Shown: positions 9,867 to 21,262 of the stretch, piece by piece
Layout of the letters: every line of letters begins with the position of its first letter
How positions within the stretch are numbered: the first letter of the stretch is position 1
DNA from: Symsagittifera roscoffensis
Taxonomy: Eukaryota > Xenacoelomorpha > Acoela > Convolutidae
Reading direction: 5' to 3'
NCBI RefSeq assembly: GCF_963678635.1
Contig: NC_087069.1
Coordinates: forward strand, 48,006,276-48,070,275
DNA length: 64,000 nt
Position numbers and translations under genes: made by a program
Notes under the pieces: model-generated
Told to the model about the DNA's origin: nothing
Databases searched by the model: none
Seen by the model: the letters and a program-made list of their open reading frames with translations, nothing else

Positions 9867-11160
9867 TACTCGAAACCCAACAAGAAGGGAGAGTATCAGT
9901 ATGTGTCTGGAGTGATGGGGATGGCATACAACCCTTTCCTGGACTTAGAAGCTGGAGGTGCCCATAGAAACTATGAGGTGGCGGAGCTGCTGAAGTTCTG
10001 GACAGAAAGGATAATGGAGATAGACCCCGTGGAAAGAGAGAGACCCAGTCTGGGTTTGATTCTCGAGAGAACACCGGAAGTGATAAGTGTGCCACGCTCA
10101 AGTAAAAGAGTAGAACTAAGAATGGGTAACGGGAACGGCACGTTGACCACGAATCTGGGAGTGGTGTGGAAGTTGCTCACGCCCTCTTGGTGTCCACATC
10201 CCCAGGCGCCGGCAGAGGATGAAGATTTAGCGACCTTGAGTATAGTACATAGACTGATCCTGCCTCAGATGAAGGAGACAAGTGACATGACGAGCGGAAC
10301 AGGGTCGGTAAAGAAGATGGAGCCGGGCAGTTGTCTTGACTCGACGTGTGGGAATGGCGAGCACACCTGTGATGGACGATCGTGCATCAGGATACAGTCT
10401 TTCCAGAAAAAAGACCTAGTCACCTGGTTTGAAGATATCACCGAAAGGGAGAAAAGTGAGATACAGATAGTGGCTGAGTGTTACGCGAGTACCACTGTGA
10501 ACCTAGCAACAGCTCTGGGGTTCTTCTCGAGAATGTGTAGTCTCCAGTCACTGGAGAGGCTAGAGTCAGAACACCACTTGGTGACCGCGTTGAGCGTGGA
10601 GTCATGGCCCGGAGTGTTGCAGGTGACCCAGAAACACATCAAGAGTTGGAAGGTTGGACTCGAAGCGGAGATGGGATTTCCCATGAGCGAAGCCTATGGA
10701 CTGCCTCTAAATGCGAAGTCCCTAGTGGGGTCAGTGATGGCCAATCTGTGTGGCAGCCACTATCCATTGCACATGGCGATGGTAGTGGTATCCAGCCAGA
10801 GGGTATTGATAGACAAAGCCTTCTCAGTGCCCAAATGTGTAAGACTGGCTCGGATGTCACATCATTCACACAAGCTGTTGAGAAAGATCCGAGGAACAGT
10901 GCCTAAAGAACAAAGGGACGACTTGAGTGAAATCTGGGGTGAAGAACTTCTAGGCTTGGAGAGCGAAAATACCAGTGACCTCGAGAGACAAAACGTGGTG
11001 GGCAAGCCCATGGTAAGTGCCCCAAGCTTGGAAGAATTCGACGTGATACACGAGAAGATGATGGAACTTGAGCCTCTCCTAGAAGCCTCGGGAGAACGCA
11101 ATCTTAGGAGCATCGACCTCACACACGGGGATTGTCCGCGCCACTGTCTGCCTGATCTGG
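9867..11160 (+). pseudogene. ORF-B2 middle part with Cys/His cluster (copy 1)
   Basis: The frame continues after the TAG at 9864. Well conserved blocks are SGVMGMAYNPF, SWCPHP, and a Cys/His cluster CLDSTCGNGEHTCDGRSC (C-x4-C-x4-H-x-C-x4-C) that could bind zinc; copy 3 keeps it and copy 2 keeps part. Further blocks are WPGVLQVTQKHI, DKAFSVPKCVRLARMS and LTHGDCPRHCL. At about 11,140-11,160 a deletion of roughly 40 bp removes a WYPE-type segment present in copies 2 and 3 and shifts the frame. No known family is recognised. Confidence 0.5.
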
Positions 11161-11907
11161 GATGTAGAAGAAATCAGGTCGTTGGGACTACCCGAGCATC
11201 AACAAAAAGTGACCATCTTGGTGGTGAGCACAATGCTGGCTCTACGATGGATGGAAGAAAACATAGCAAAGTATCGAGAATCGAAGACGCCAACAGCAGA
11301 GTCGATTCACGCGATAGATTACAGCAGGAGACTTGAGTTGTTCGAGACAACATGCAAGGTGTTCGCCATACCAATGGAGGTCAGACACCTGTGGAGCCGC
11401 TTGAGATTCTTTCCTTGGTTTCGCGCGACGTTAACATCCTGGTTATATGTAGCAACGAAGGATCACATGAGGAGACACCAAAAGGAATATCGACAATTCC
11501 AGGCCGAGATAGGACCAGATGCCTTCAAAAGACCTCTGCTGACCCATCGAAATGCGATCACGACGGGGTGGAAAAGAGTGGGTAGAGTATCCAGAGACAA
11601 CACTAGAGCGAGGGAGTCAATACTCGAGGAGGACCTGGCGAAGAATGTAAGCCTGAGTCTTCACAATTCCTTCTGTTTGAACCGGGAGTCGAAGGTGAAG
11701 AGCTTACCAAATCAGGCGGAGAGATTGCAAGAGCAAAGGGAGTGGATGCGATCCTATGAACAGCTGAAGGCATGGGAGGAGATTGTGATCAGCTCCGATG
11801 ACGAAGAGGCACTATTGGAACAGATCACAGTGTCAAAAATATCTGGTTCGGGTACCTCGAGGGCGAAGATCACAAGGTGGGCCGGTGGCTCAAAAGGAAA
11901 ATTCTAG
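11160..11907 (+). pseudogene. ORF-B2 C-terminal part (copy 1)
   Basis: The frame resumes with a WDVEE-type segment and ends at TAG (11,905). Conserved blocks are MLALRWMEENI, RRLELFETTCKVFAIP, WSRLRFFPWFRATLTSWLY, and THRNAITTGWKRVG followed by LAKNVSLSLHNSFCLNRES. Copy 2 keeps PWF-x-A-x-(L/M)TS and HQNAVTTAVKRV, and the fragment at 13,738-14,057 repeats the final 110 residues. The end is acidic (ISSDDEEALLEQ). This is the most conserved part of ORF-B2 across copies, which argues for a folded, selected domain of unknown role. Confidence 0.6.
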
Positions 11908-12357
11908 AGTCTTGAGTCTTGAGAGGGAGGGGGCTCGAGGGTGAACTCGGATGAAATCTGGGTTCACGAAAAAGAAATTTTAACAAATAAGATATTGTTA
12001 TTAATATGCTAGATCTATTATATAAATCAAAATGCTGCATGACAATTTCCTGATTGAATAGGACAAAAGAAATTTTAAATCACCAGCTTAAAAAGCGGGA
12101 ATTCATAAGGTGCAGGTGTGTGCATATTTTGATTGCTGTTTAGCGATAGTGTGAAAATTTTATATGGTGGTAAATTTTGGAAGGTAGAAAAACTTAAGTG
12201 CTGCAAACTTCTGTAAATGACCACTGGCACTGTATCTTGAGTGACACTCGGGCTTCTGGGGATTCACTGACAGAGACAGCACGCGATGAGGACATCGATC
12301 TTGAGTCCGGGGAGTATGTGCCAGTCGGTCATGTCTGGAAGTTTGACCTTGAGAGAC
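11908..12357 (+). other. 3' non-coding tail of copy 1
   Basis: AT-rich tail starting with a doubled GTCTTGA run. It is similar, in inverted orientation, to 13,244-13,737. It contains an AATTTCC...ATAGGAC segment at 12,044-12,064 related to the one at 2840-2869. Similarity to the fragment ends at the GTTTGACCTTGA stretch, taken as the element boundary. Confidence 0.5.
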
Positions 12358-13243
12358 ACGAAAATACGTAATTTGGCGTGGAATTTTAATTTTCAACATT
12401 TCGAATAGAGCCTGTCATGCTCAGTTTTCTCGTACCAACTGAAAACACAAAGTGAAAAATCAGAAGGACCGAATTTACAATTGCGGGAAAATACTCAAGA
12501 AGAACAGCAGGAAATTGCTATTCGCAATTTCCAGATGTAAAATAGGACACGAGTAGAGCTGTCTTATCCCTAAATAGGAGGAGAAACAATAAAAAGAAGA
12601 AAGAACGACTATTGGGAACAAACTACAGTGAACCTTCAATGGAAAGGTGGACAGCTTGAGTGTCCCAATGGTTCATACAAAAACTCAAATTCTAGAGCCA
12701 GAACTTACTTCTGTTACCAAAACTGACCAGTATCAAACTTATTTAGTTATATTACCTAATTCTTGAGTTGCTTACCAATTTAATTACTCCCTGTACTCGA
12801 GTACATCAACATGTGAGTTCCCATTTTAAATTTCTCGAGTGTGTTTTATGATTGTTATGTTGAGATAAGGCGAGTTTTAGGTTGATCCATCTGAAATGGA
12901 TCAAAGTACCACTATCCAATAAAAAGTAACTTAACGGATTGTTCCGACCCTGTTTTTAACGGTGTTCGCGTATTTTGGGTATTTTGAGACCTAAGTATGG
13001 GGACGTTCTCATTTTCTAGAGTGGGGGGACATTTTGGTAGTAGCCTTTAAGCTGTAACGGGTTCTAGTCTCATGTCGCAAGCGAACCGAATTGGCTCCGA
13101 CCGTTCTTGAGGTAGAAAAACACGAGAGATAGTGTCCCTGACTCTTGAGCCAATGGTTATAGGGCCTATTTTTCTTAAGCCTCATATGTGACCGAAGTAG
13201 GCGACTGTTACACACCCCAAAATCATGTCTTTTGAGTTGTTCA
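12358..13243. other. Unique spacer between inverted tails
   Basis: No gene is seen. A possible poly(A) signal AATAAA lies at 12,588-12,593 on the + strand, and a second AATTTCC...ATAGGAC motif at 12,526-12,548. The two halves are not similar to each other. Confidence 0.4.
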
Positions 13244-14057
13244 AGGTCAAACTTCAACTATGACCGACTGGCACATACTCCCCGAAATCAAACACGATGT
13301 CCCCATTGCGTGTCGTCGTCTGCCAGTGAGCCCTCACTCAGAATGTTGAGCGTGTCTCAAGATACAGTGCCAGTCGTCCTTTACAAAAATTTGCAGCAGA
13401 TTTAGATTAAACTACACCCCAAAAATCACAACCATGCAAAAATGTCATATTATCATTAAACAGCAATCAAAATCTGCATGCACCTGCACCCTGAATTTCC
13501 GCTTTGCAAGCTAACGATTAAAATTTCTTTTGTCTTATCCAATCAGAAAATTTTCATGCAGCATGTTGATTTATATAATAGAAATAAAAATATTAATAAC
13601 AATATTTTGGTTCACTAAAGTTTCTTTTACTTGACCTCAGATTTCATCCGAGTTCACACTCAAGCCCCTTTCCTTTCTTCGCTCAAGACTCAAGAATCCG
13701 ACACAAAGCATCCTGCTCACTTCGTGCTCCTCGACCTTCAGGTGCTTGGCCCTGATGCATTCGACACTGTAATCTGCATCAGCAGCTCTTCCTCATCGTC
13801 GGAGCTGATAACGATCTCTTCCCAAGCCTCTAGTTGTTCGTAGGGTCGCATCCAATCCCTCTGCTCTTGCAATCTCTTCGCCTGGTTTGGCAAACCCTTC
13901 ACCTTGGACTCCCTGTTCAAGCAAAAGGAGTTATGAAAGCTCAAGCTCACGTTCTTCGCCAAGTCTTCCTCCGATATTGACTCCCTCGCCTTGGTATTAC
14001 CTGTAGACACCCTACCAACTCTCTTCCAACCCGTAGTGATTGCATTACGATGGGTGT
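13244..14057 (-). pseudogene. Inverted tail fragment: ORF-B2 C-terminus and 3' tail
   Basis: On the - strand, 14,057 to 13,738 encodes a protein matching the last 110 residues of ORF-B2 of copy 1 (THRNAITTGWKRVGRVS, SFHNSFCLNRES, WEEIVISSDDEEEL). The 3' tail follows down to 13,244. Divergence is moderate, with scattered substitutions and small indels, so this is an older separate copy and not a recent fold-back of copy 1. Upstream, similarity stops abruptly at about 14,057 inside the HRNAI segment. It lies tail-to-tail with copy 1. Confidence 0.75.
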
Positions 14058-16535
14058 GCCATTCTGCCAGATTGGCACAGCGCAACCTTCCGACGAAGCA
14101 CGAATTAGAAAGAAAAGGCCTTAACAACGAAAAAGTGCTTAAAAGGAGGGTCGAAAAATGCTGGAAGTTTCAATTTTTCAAAAATTCAGTTAACGAGCGA
14201 GTATTTCTCAGAAATACGAAAAACGGCCATTTTGACCGAACAATTTGAGAAAAACAGAACAACAGAAAATCTAGTGAAAAACATTCACACGAGAGCACGG
14301 AAAAACGAAGCCTCTTATCGTGACAGTCACGCACAAAAAGATCCTTAGTGAAAGAAGATAGTGGGAAAGGAAGCTTCGGTGGTGGAGAGCAGTACCCTCC
14401 CGTGCCACGAATTGGGAATGATAACAACGTTATCTCGAGGAGAACACGGATTAAATATAGAACTGTCACCAAAAACATAATAAAATAGGGTATTCGTGCC
14501 GTGTATTCAAAAGCAATCACGTAGTCTGAGGATCCGAGACTCAGCTATGTGGTTGTGTTCGAATGTAAACGAAAGCTGATCAAAAGTTGTTTGACTGATG
14601 GCCTAAAAATACTAACTTTTTACTTAGCCCTAAACAGACCAAAAAATCAACTGGCAAGGTCGAGACGGTGAAAAATGAGTAAGATTAAGGTAACTGACGC
14701 CTGCCAGTCGTTAATAGGTACTTTTTCTACGCTCCGTCGCTGTGTAGTATATGGGCGATTGTTACATAGACGTTTTTATGGCGCTCCTGGGTGGGCCTGT
14801 TAAAGGCACGAGACCATCATGATCAGCAAACGTTTCAGCGATGAACCCTCCGCACCGGGCGTATGCCCAAGCTAGAGGCCTTAATGACCTTTATTGTACT
14901 AGGGGGAAGGTGCGTACCCTCCGCCTAGTACTATTTAGCTTTTTAACTTGGTTAACACCGAAAACTCCGGGGGCCGGAGGGTTAGGTGATAAGTCATGAG
15001 CCCGCTTGTCCCAAGGTCCCGGGACCAAAAACAATTAAAGGGAAACGTAAAACCAAACAAAAAGAGTGTATAACCAAGAAAAAGCCAAAAATAAATTTAC
15101 TTGAAAATAAAAAAGTACAAAAAACAGTAAAAAACCAAAAAAAAAACCAAAAACAGTAAAAATCATAAAGTGACAGTAAATATGTTATTTCCGGACGAGA
15201 TGTAATCTGACCTTCCTGTTTGTTGTTGTTTCAGTTTGATTTATATCATTTCCGATAGAAAGATTGTGTGTTTTGGTGAAGGGTTGAGTACCCTCCCTTG
15301 AGTGTAATTTGAGTATTTAAGCACGTTGGTGATTTTGCCGGTGACCGGAGGGTAGAGTGGCAAGCTGACCGACGTGTTCCACGCTCAACAGGGACGTCAG
15401 AGACAACATCCACAACGACTGTTGGGTATCGTTGAAACAACTTTAGTATAATTCGGGTACTATTTCATTAAAACTTAAGTGGTGGGGTGAACGATTGGCG
15501 CGGTCCGATTGTACCCTCCGTCGATCACAAATTTCCGAGTTAAGGGTCTTAATTCGGGTATTTTGGTGCAAAAGAGGGTATAGTAATATTCATTAACGAC
15601 TAATAATAGGTTATTATCTTCAGTATATATTACCTATCTCCTATTTAGATCCAAGAAACAGCCAAATTTTGTCGAAAATTACCGATTTTCGACCAAACTA
15701 TAGACCCCCAAATTCTTGGATATCCGAGCTTTTCCGAACAGCAAAAAGCTTTTATATAGGGAGTAGCTACGTAGTTCGATCCCCCTGACTAAAGAAATCG
15801 CGTGAGGAAGGACTCAGTAGAAGTTAGAAAAAACGAAACTTTTTCTATCAAAATTTTGATAATTTTCTGATTTTTGTCAAACTGTTTTGGGAATCGAGTT
15901 TTTGAGTTTTTAGAGTTAGAGCAATAAAATTTTTTTGCGTTAGGAGCGTGCTAGCATAACGTGCTCGGTTGCTAGAAAAATTCTTTAGTAACCCTCCGTT
16001 TAGCTCCGTGGATAGAGCTAACGACTTAAGGATAGTAAAAGGAAGGAATTGGAGGGTCCAAGTTTGATAGTTATTGGCCAAATTTTTGTCTCCAAACCAG
16101 TTTTGGCCCGGTTTTTTGCATTATTCCAGTGCCGTGCGAAGCTTCTACGCTCTTTTAAATTATTTTTGGGCACTTTCACGGAGAACTGCGGAAAATGTGT
16201 TTCAGAACCTATTTAGGTGGTGAAAAAAGGCCATTTTGACGAACGCGTTTCTGGCGATTTCTCAAAGACTAGCCAACCGATTGGGATAATTTTGGTATTA
16301 TAATTCGACGTTTTTTACCAAGTTTTCGGATCGCAACCGTTTTTGGGTTGATAACCTCGAAGCGGCAGAAAGTTTTATAAAAACATCTTTTTATCCAATT
16401 GGGAAGGTTGACCGTGTCAGCCAACCTGGTTTTAGGTCAAGTAGACCGCTTTCGGAGACTTTACCGCGGTAGAATAACCCGTTTTCCTTGATTTTTGGGG
16501 AACCCTCCGAAGTAACCCTCCGGAGTGACTGAAAC
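14058..16535. other. Non-coding region with scattered ACCCTCC/GGAGGGT motifs
   Basis: No convincing gene is seen; only short unrelated frames occur. The motif ACCCTCC or its complement recurs at irregular spacing (for example near 14,848, 14,912, 14,976, 15,290, 15,347, 15,512, 15,990, 16,501 and 16,514). The same motif reappears on the other side of the LINE (21,375-21,620), so the LINE may have inserted into one repeat-rich unit. Confidence 0.4.
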
Positions 16536-16537
16536 CC

Positions 16538-16561
16538 CTTAGAAGAAGAAGAAGAAGAAAG
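16538..16561. repeat. (GAA)n microsatellite
   Basis: A run of about six GAA/AGA triplets. On the - strand it is (TTC)n and lies at the presumed 3' end of the LINE. A short (CAAAA)n run follows at 16,684-16,708. Confidence 0.8.
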
Positions 16562-17002
16562 AACACCTGAATTACTCTACAGTAAAAAAAGCCGATGCAT
16601 CAGTTTAGCAAAGTGTAAACAATAAAGTTGGTTAAAATTCATTGGTTACATCAAACAAAAATACAACATCAGAAAACAAGCAATAAACAAAACAAAACAA
16701 AACAAAATAAGTTCGGTTACAGTTCAGAAATTGGTTGATTAAAATATATGAAGTTACGGATACTAAAAAAAAACATCAGTTTCAAGAATTAAGAACGAGC
16801 TGGTATCAAAACTTTACAAACGATTTAATAGATAGTCCAAACATACAGCGTATATACAGAGTATATACAGATTCTCTTTCAAAAAATGTCTGGAAAATTA
16901 AACTAAATTAAAACATATAGAACTAGCAAAAACGGAAATCACGCCACGTATTTGTATTTGTACTTATTGGATTGTTTCTCAATTCACTCACGTAAAATTC
17001 TT

Positions 17003-18638
17003 TCATTTTTTTTTGAATCCTGTTCTCGATTTTTCTAAATTGCGCAAAATTATGGGCGGTGAATTCCATTTTTTAGAAGTCAAATGAAAAATTGATTTTT
17101 GTAGAGAAGCGGTTGAACAATGTTTGTCAAAAATAATTTGTTTCGTTCTTTTATTGAGCTTATAATTGGCAGTCGGTAGTCTCAATGTATTTTGAAAAGC
17201 CTTCTTTTTGTTTGTAAGATATTGGTATAAGTATGTTATACACCTTAATTCAATTCTTTTCTCGATTCCAATGAACGATTTGCGAAGAAGGGAAGAAGAT
17301 TTAAATTTCTATCTGAAATATGTTCTTTTTAACGCCCAGTTCAACTGTTTCTCTAGAGATAGCATCAAAGTAGCATTAATTCGTTGTAAAAACATTGCTG
17401 AGTAATCTAAATGTGATATAACAAGACAATGAAGCAAGGCAACTAATGATAATGTCGGCAGTTGTTGTCCAATTGTATCTATAGTTTTAATTCCTTGTGC
17501 CATTTTTTGGAGAATTGTTTTGATTTGAGCATAAAAGATAAACTTGAATCAAGAATAAAGCCTAAATACTTGCATTCTGATTTTTTGGCTACATAATGCC
17601 CATTAATTACTATTGTATCAGTATCTACATTTTTGCTATCATTTTTTTGACAAAATGTTATAAATTCCGATTTAGATGCATTCAGATTCAATTGGTTCTC
17701 TGCAAAAAATTCCGTTAGATTATTAAGTGATTTTTGCAATCGTTTCAATGCATCCTCAGAAGTTATAGAAGAGGAAAAAACCATACAGTCGTCAGCATAT
17801 TGAACTAAAGTACAACCTTCATATAATCGCTCTTGTATGTCATTAACATATAAATTGAACAACAACGGACCAAGTACCGTTCCTTGTGGGACACCTCGTT
17901 TGATTTCAATCTAGTCTGAAAAGATTCCATTGACGTTTACTCTTGGAATACGTTTGTTTAGGAAGCTAGCAATTAAAGCATTTGCTCCATTTGAAAAACC
18001 GAGAGAAAGCATTTTTTCAATTAAAACTTGATGCGAAATAGAATCAAAAGCCTTGGACAGATCTAATAAAATTGCATGTACGATTTTTTTGAATCTATTT
18101 GATTTCGAATACTTTCTGTCACATAAACAAGAGCATCTTGTGTTGAAATATTTTTGCGAAATCCGAATTGAAATGGTGTCATTATTTGAAATTTGTCAAG
18201 ATATTCTGTTATTTGGGCATGTAAAATTTTTTCAAAAATTTTAGAAAAAGCACAAGTTATTGATATTGGCCGATAATTTTTTGCATCCATTGGGTCATCT
18301 TTTTTAAACAAAGGGGTTACGTGTGCTTTTTTCAGTTCGATCGGGAAAATGTTCTCATCTAAGCAAGTATTTATGACAAAAGTTAAATGTGGAACTATAA
18401 CTGATTGACCATCAATGATTGCCCAAGCAGGTACGGTACAAGGTCCGAGAGGTTTTCTAACATTGATTTTTCGAACTATATCAAAGCATTGCTTCACTGT
18501 TATGTGTTGAAAATGGAAAGATGCAGATTCAGAGGCAGATTTGTTGTAATTCGGAGGCTTTTTAGCGCCAAAAAATTCGCCTAAGTTCGAAAAAATATAA
18601 TTTAAATGATTGGCAATTTTTTTGACTTGGGTTATCAT
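17003..18638 (-). pseudogene. LINE ORF2: reverse transcriptase and C-terminal region
   Basis: Reading from 18,638 downwards, motifs occur in order: the N-terminal TPLFKKDDPMDAKNYRPIS, then SKIFEKIL, QFGFRKN, LLDLSKAFDSISHQ, RGVPQGTVLGPLLFNLYVND, the catalytic YADD (about 17,795), and KYLGFILD. The C-terminal segment (17,309-17,503 and 17,003-17,185) has SHLDYSAMF and RLPTANY, typical of CR1/jockey RT tails. Breaks: a frameshift near 18,075, a TAG at about 17,912 and frameshifts near 17,500 and 17,300. The RT would copy the element RNA at the nicked target. Clade assignment rests on motif wording only. Confidence 0.85.
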
Positions 18639-18821
18639 TTCACTGAAGGAATTTCGTAGAACTGTAATTCGATTGTTGCCAGAACAAGTACCTCTAACTT
18701 GGTTAATTTATTTCCATTTTTGTTGGATAGTGCTGAGAAGTGAAAAACAATTTTTTGAGTGATGGAGTTGTTTACTTCTAATCAATTGGCCCATTTGATT
18801 ACGTAAAAACTGGTAATTTGA

Positions 18822-19821
18822 TCAATTATCGCTTGTGCTTTGACTGCGATATGATTTGAGTGAATTATGTTTCTTATTCAACAATTGCTGACATTCTGAA
18901 TCGAACCATTCCGTTTTCAATACATTTTTTGGTTTAAAATTATGAACAAATTTTTTTTCGATGTTAGCATGTTGCTGAAGAGAACTAGAAATTAAATAAA
19001 TCATCGTTGAGAACATGTTTTGTGCGTCTGTAAATTGCTATAAAAGATACCAAGGAAGAGCGGAGAGTGTATTGCAAAATTCAATTTTCTGAGAATTTTT
19101 CTTATTGAAAGTCGAAATTATCCTCGGTAAGATTTTGCCGCATTTTATGTCCGTCAAAATAAATGAAGCAAAATGGTCGGTTTTATAAGGTGTATCAAAA
19201 CAAAATTCAATGCCGTTTGTTTCATAGTCACTGATAATGTAGTCGATATGAGTTTTAGTTGAGGAACTAATTCTGGTCTCATCGTTTGGACAAAAAACCT
19301 TCAATCCATATGTAATAATTATAGAATCTAAATTTTCTTTTTCTTTGCTATCCAGATAATTTATGTTATAATCACCCAGAAGCGTAATTTTATTAGAAAC
19401 TGAAAATTCATTATCTATGTTAAGCGTTAATTGTTCCAAAAAATCAATAAAATTTGATCTGCTTGGATTATAACACAAATTAACTAACATTTTTTCTTTA
19501 CTGGAAAAGTTAAATGTAGATTTGCACTCAGCCCACACTGATTCATATTTTTCTTTATCAAATAAATTTAAATCAGGCCTCAATTTCGGAGCCAATTTGA
19601 CTGGTATATATAACAAAACGCCACCGCCTTTCTTTTTTTTTTACCGCTGATTGCCTATCATATCTGAACATCGCATGCGATCTAGGGTGGAGATTCCATA
19701 AATTGTCACTATCTTCTTTTTTTAGCCACGTTCCGGAAATTCCTATAATTGTATTTTCGCCCATATCATCAAGAAATTTTTTCAATTGCATCCGTTTTCT
19801 AATAAAACTTTGAAAATTCAA
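18822..19821 (-). pseudogene. LINE ORF2: APE-type endonuclease and linker
   Basis: Motifs on the - strand: IIGISGTWL (normally ISETWL, with the catalytic Glu), LLGDYNINY (GDFN type), THIDYIISD and KTDHFA (SDH type). The Glu is Gly here (GGA in place of GAA), which would abolish nicking. A frameshift lies near 19,630 in a homopolymer-rich stretch. The linker at 18,822-19,016 (WFDSECQQLLNKKHN) leads to the RT. The domain would nick the target DNA for target-primed reverse transcription. Confidence 0.8.
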
Positions 19822-20287
19822 ATGAACAAATTTAAGATTTGCACAATTTTTTGAGCAGATGCCGTAGACTGTTTCAATGGTTTCAATAGGACCAGGGTTT
19901 TTTTTTCAACAACCCCACTTTGGGTCAGTAACAACGCAAAAAGGAAAAGATGAATCAGTGTGGTAGCTCTCCGCTCATTTATCCCACACTTCGATGATAA
20001 TATCTTTTGATGGCAGCTTAGATAGCCCCAGTAAACAATGGTTTTTTCTATATTTTCCATCTGAGCCTTGGAAATTAGAAAAATTGCACTAAACAACCAG
20101 AATTTAATATTCAGCAATAAGTTAAATAAGCTAAAGTTAAATAAATTAAATAAGTTAAATAATCGCCAAAGTTTGCACCAAGAAAAAATGCGAAACTAGT
20201 ATTTCTTGAAGAATTTTGCATCGTTTTGGAAAAATTGTATCATTTCTGTCGTTTTTGGATCTAAATTTGATGATTGTTGGGTTTGCT

Positions 20288-21262
20288 TCATTCTGGGGCG
20301 GGTTGTAATCTCACATGTGTTTGCATTAATATCAGAACCTCTAAAAGAATCTCTAAACCTTTGCACCAAAATTTCAACACCCCATCAGAAGGATGCAAAC
20401 CATCCGAGCTAAGCGCATCGGTATTTTGACTAAAATTTTTATTTATGTCTAAAATATCCAATTTTACTTCGCCCAAGTCCTTTACAATCCGTACTAAATT
20501 AAGAATTTGCTTGTTTAGCTTCTGTACATTTGGATTAAAATTTTTTCTAAAAGCGCCTAAGGGAGTTACAGTACATAGTGAAATTGTTTCTGGGGAGAAT
20601 TTATGGTTTACGAGATAAATTAGTTTTTCTAAGCTACTCACGGCTTCCTTCGCGTCGAAATCATTTGAGAGGCAGTCATTTATTCCAATTAGCGTAGTTA
20701 CATGTTTAAAATGTCGCGATTTACTGTTTCTCACGCGTTCCAGCAATGCAGAAATTTTGTGCCCACCAAATCCTCTCGCCAACACATTTTCCGATATTTG
20801 TTCCCCATTGATTCTGTTAACAATTGAGTCTCCCAGTAATAGGCGAGAATAATCTCCTTCTTGTGGTAAAAATAAATGTTTTCGTTGTTGGTCGAACTTT
20901 TCTTCTTGAATATTGGTTGCTTGTATTTTGATTTCTTGGTTATTCTTGCTTTCTTGGTTATTTTCGCTTCGTTTGTTCTGATTTCTGCTCCGAGTTTCAA
21001 TCTTGCACCATTCATTTTCAAATTTATTTTCTGCAATTTTCGAATTGCCCGTGTTTTTAAAAGTTTCTAGATCAATAAATTTGTTTCCTTTTTCTTCCTC
21101 TTTCGTTGATACAGTTAAGTTTTCGATAATTCGTTTTAAATAAGTAACATTTTCGATCAAGTCTTTATACAGCTCGTATTTCATTTCGTCGGTCAAATTT
21201 CGGAAAGTTTCGAGGTCAAATATGTTGGCGATTGAAAGCGAAATTAAACATAAGACATTCAA
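20288..21262 (-). CDS. LINE ORF1 with SGNH hydrolase domain
   Basis: An open frame of about 324 codons. The upstream-most codon is TTG; the first in-frame ATG is near 21,184. The N-terminal 120 residues are charged and probably helical (ENNQESKNNQEIKIQ). The SGNH domain starts at about residue 140: RLLLGDSIVNR is block I, ARGFGGHK is block II, TLIGINDCL is block III (GxND) and SSDGLHPSDG is block V (DxxH). All four catalytic positions are present and the frame is intact, unlike ORF2. Esterase domains in ORF1 are known for CR1-type LINEs; their role is thought to involve lipid or RNP interactions. ORF1 is separated from ORF2 by an AT-rich TTAAATAA-type stretch. Confidence 0.85.
   Translation of the reverse strand: MNVLCLISLSIANIFDLETFRNLTDEMKYELYKDLIENVTYLKRIIENLTVSTKEEEKGNKFIDLETFKNTGNSKIAENKFENEWCKIETRSRNQNKRSENNQESKNNQEIKIQATNIQEEKFDQQRKHLFLPQEGDYSRLLLGDSIVNRINGEQISENVLARGFGGHKISALLERVRNSKSRHFKHVTTLIGINDCLSNDFDAKEAVSSLEKLIYLVNHKFSPETISLCTVTPLGAFRKNFNPNVQKLNKQILNLVRIVKDLGEVKLDILDINKNFSQNTDALSSDGLHPSDGVLKFWCKGLEILLEVLILMQTHVRLQPAPE

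Larger units (their letters stand above)
1..12357 (+). mobile_element. Giant Ty3-like retroelement, copy 1 (5' end outside window)
   Basis: This copy holds, in order, the Pol spacer after RNase H, the integrase zinc domain and GPY/F remnant with the catalytic core deleted, an acidic linker, a macro-like domain, a 480-bp gap, and ORF-A, ORF-B1 and ORF-B2. Each part has a counterpart in the same order and strand at 27,900-40,255. The right end is placed at about 12,357 because sequence similarity to the inverted tail fragment (13,244-14,057) stops there. No LTR was recognised. At least six frame disruptions make it a dead copy. Protein similarity is closest to copy 3 (- strand, 40.3-47.9 kb); copy 2 is much more diverged. 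Confidence 0.75.

Noticed and set aside
3158..11907. ORF-A/B block as an endogenous RNA virus
   Set aside because: No RNA polymerase, helicase or capsid motif was found, and the block always follows Ty3 Pol or an element junction here.
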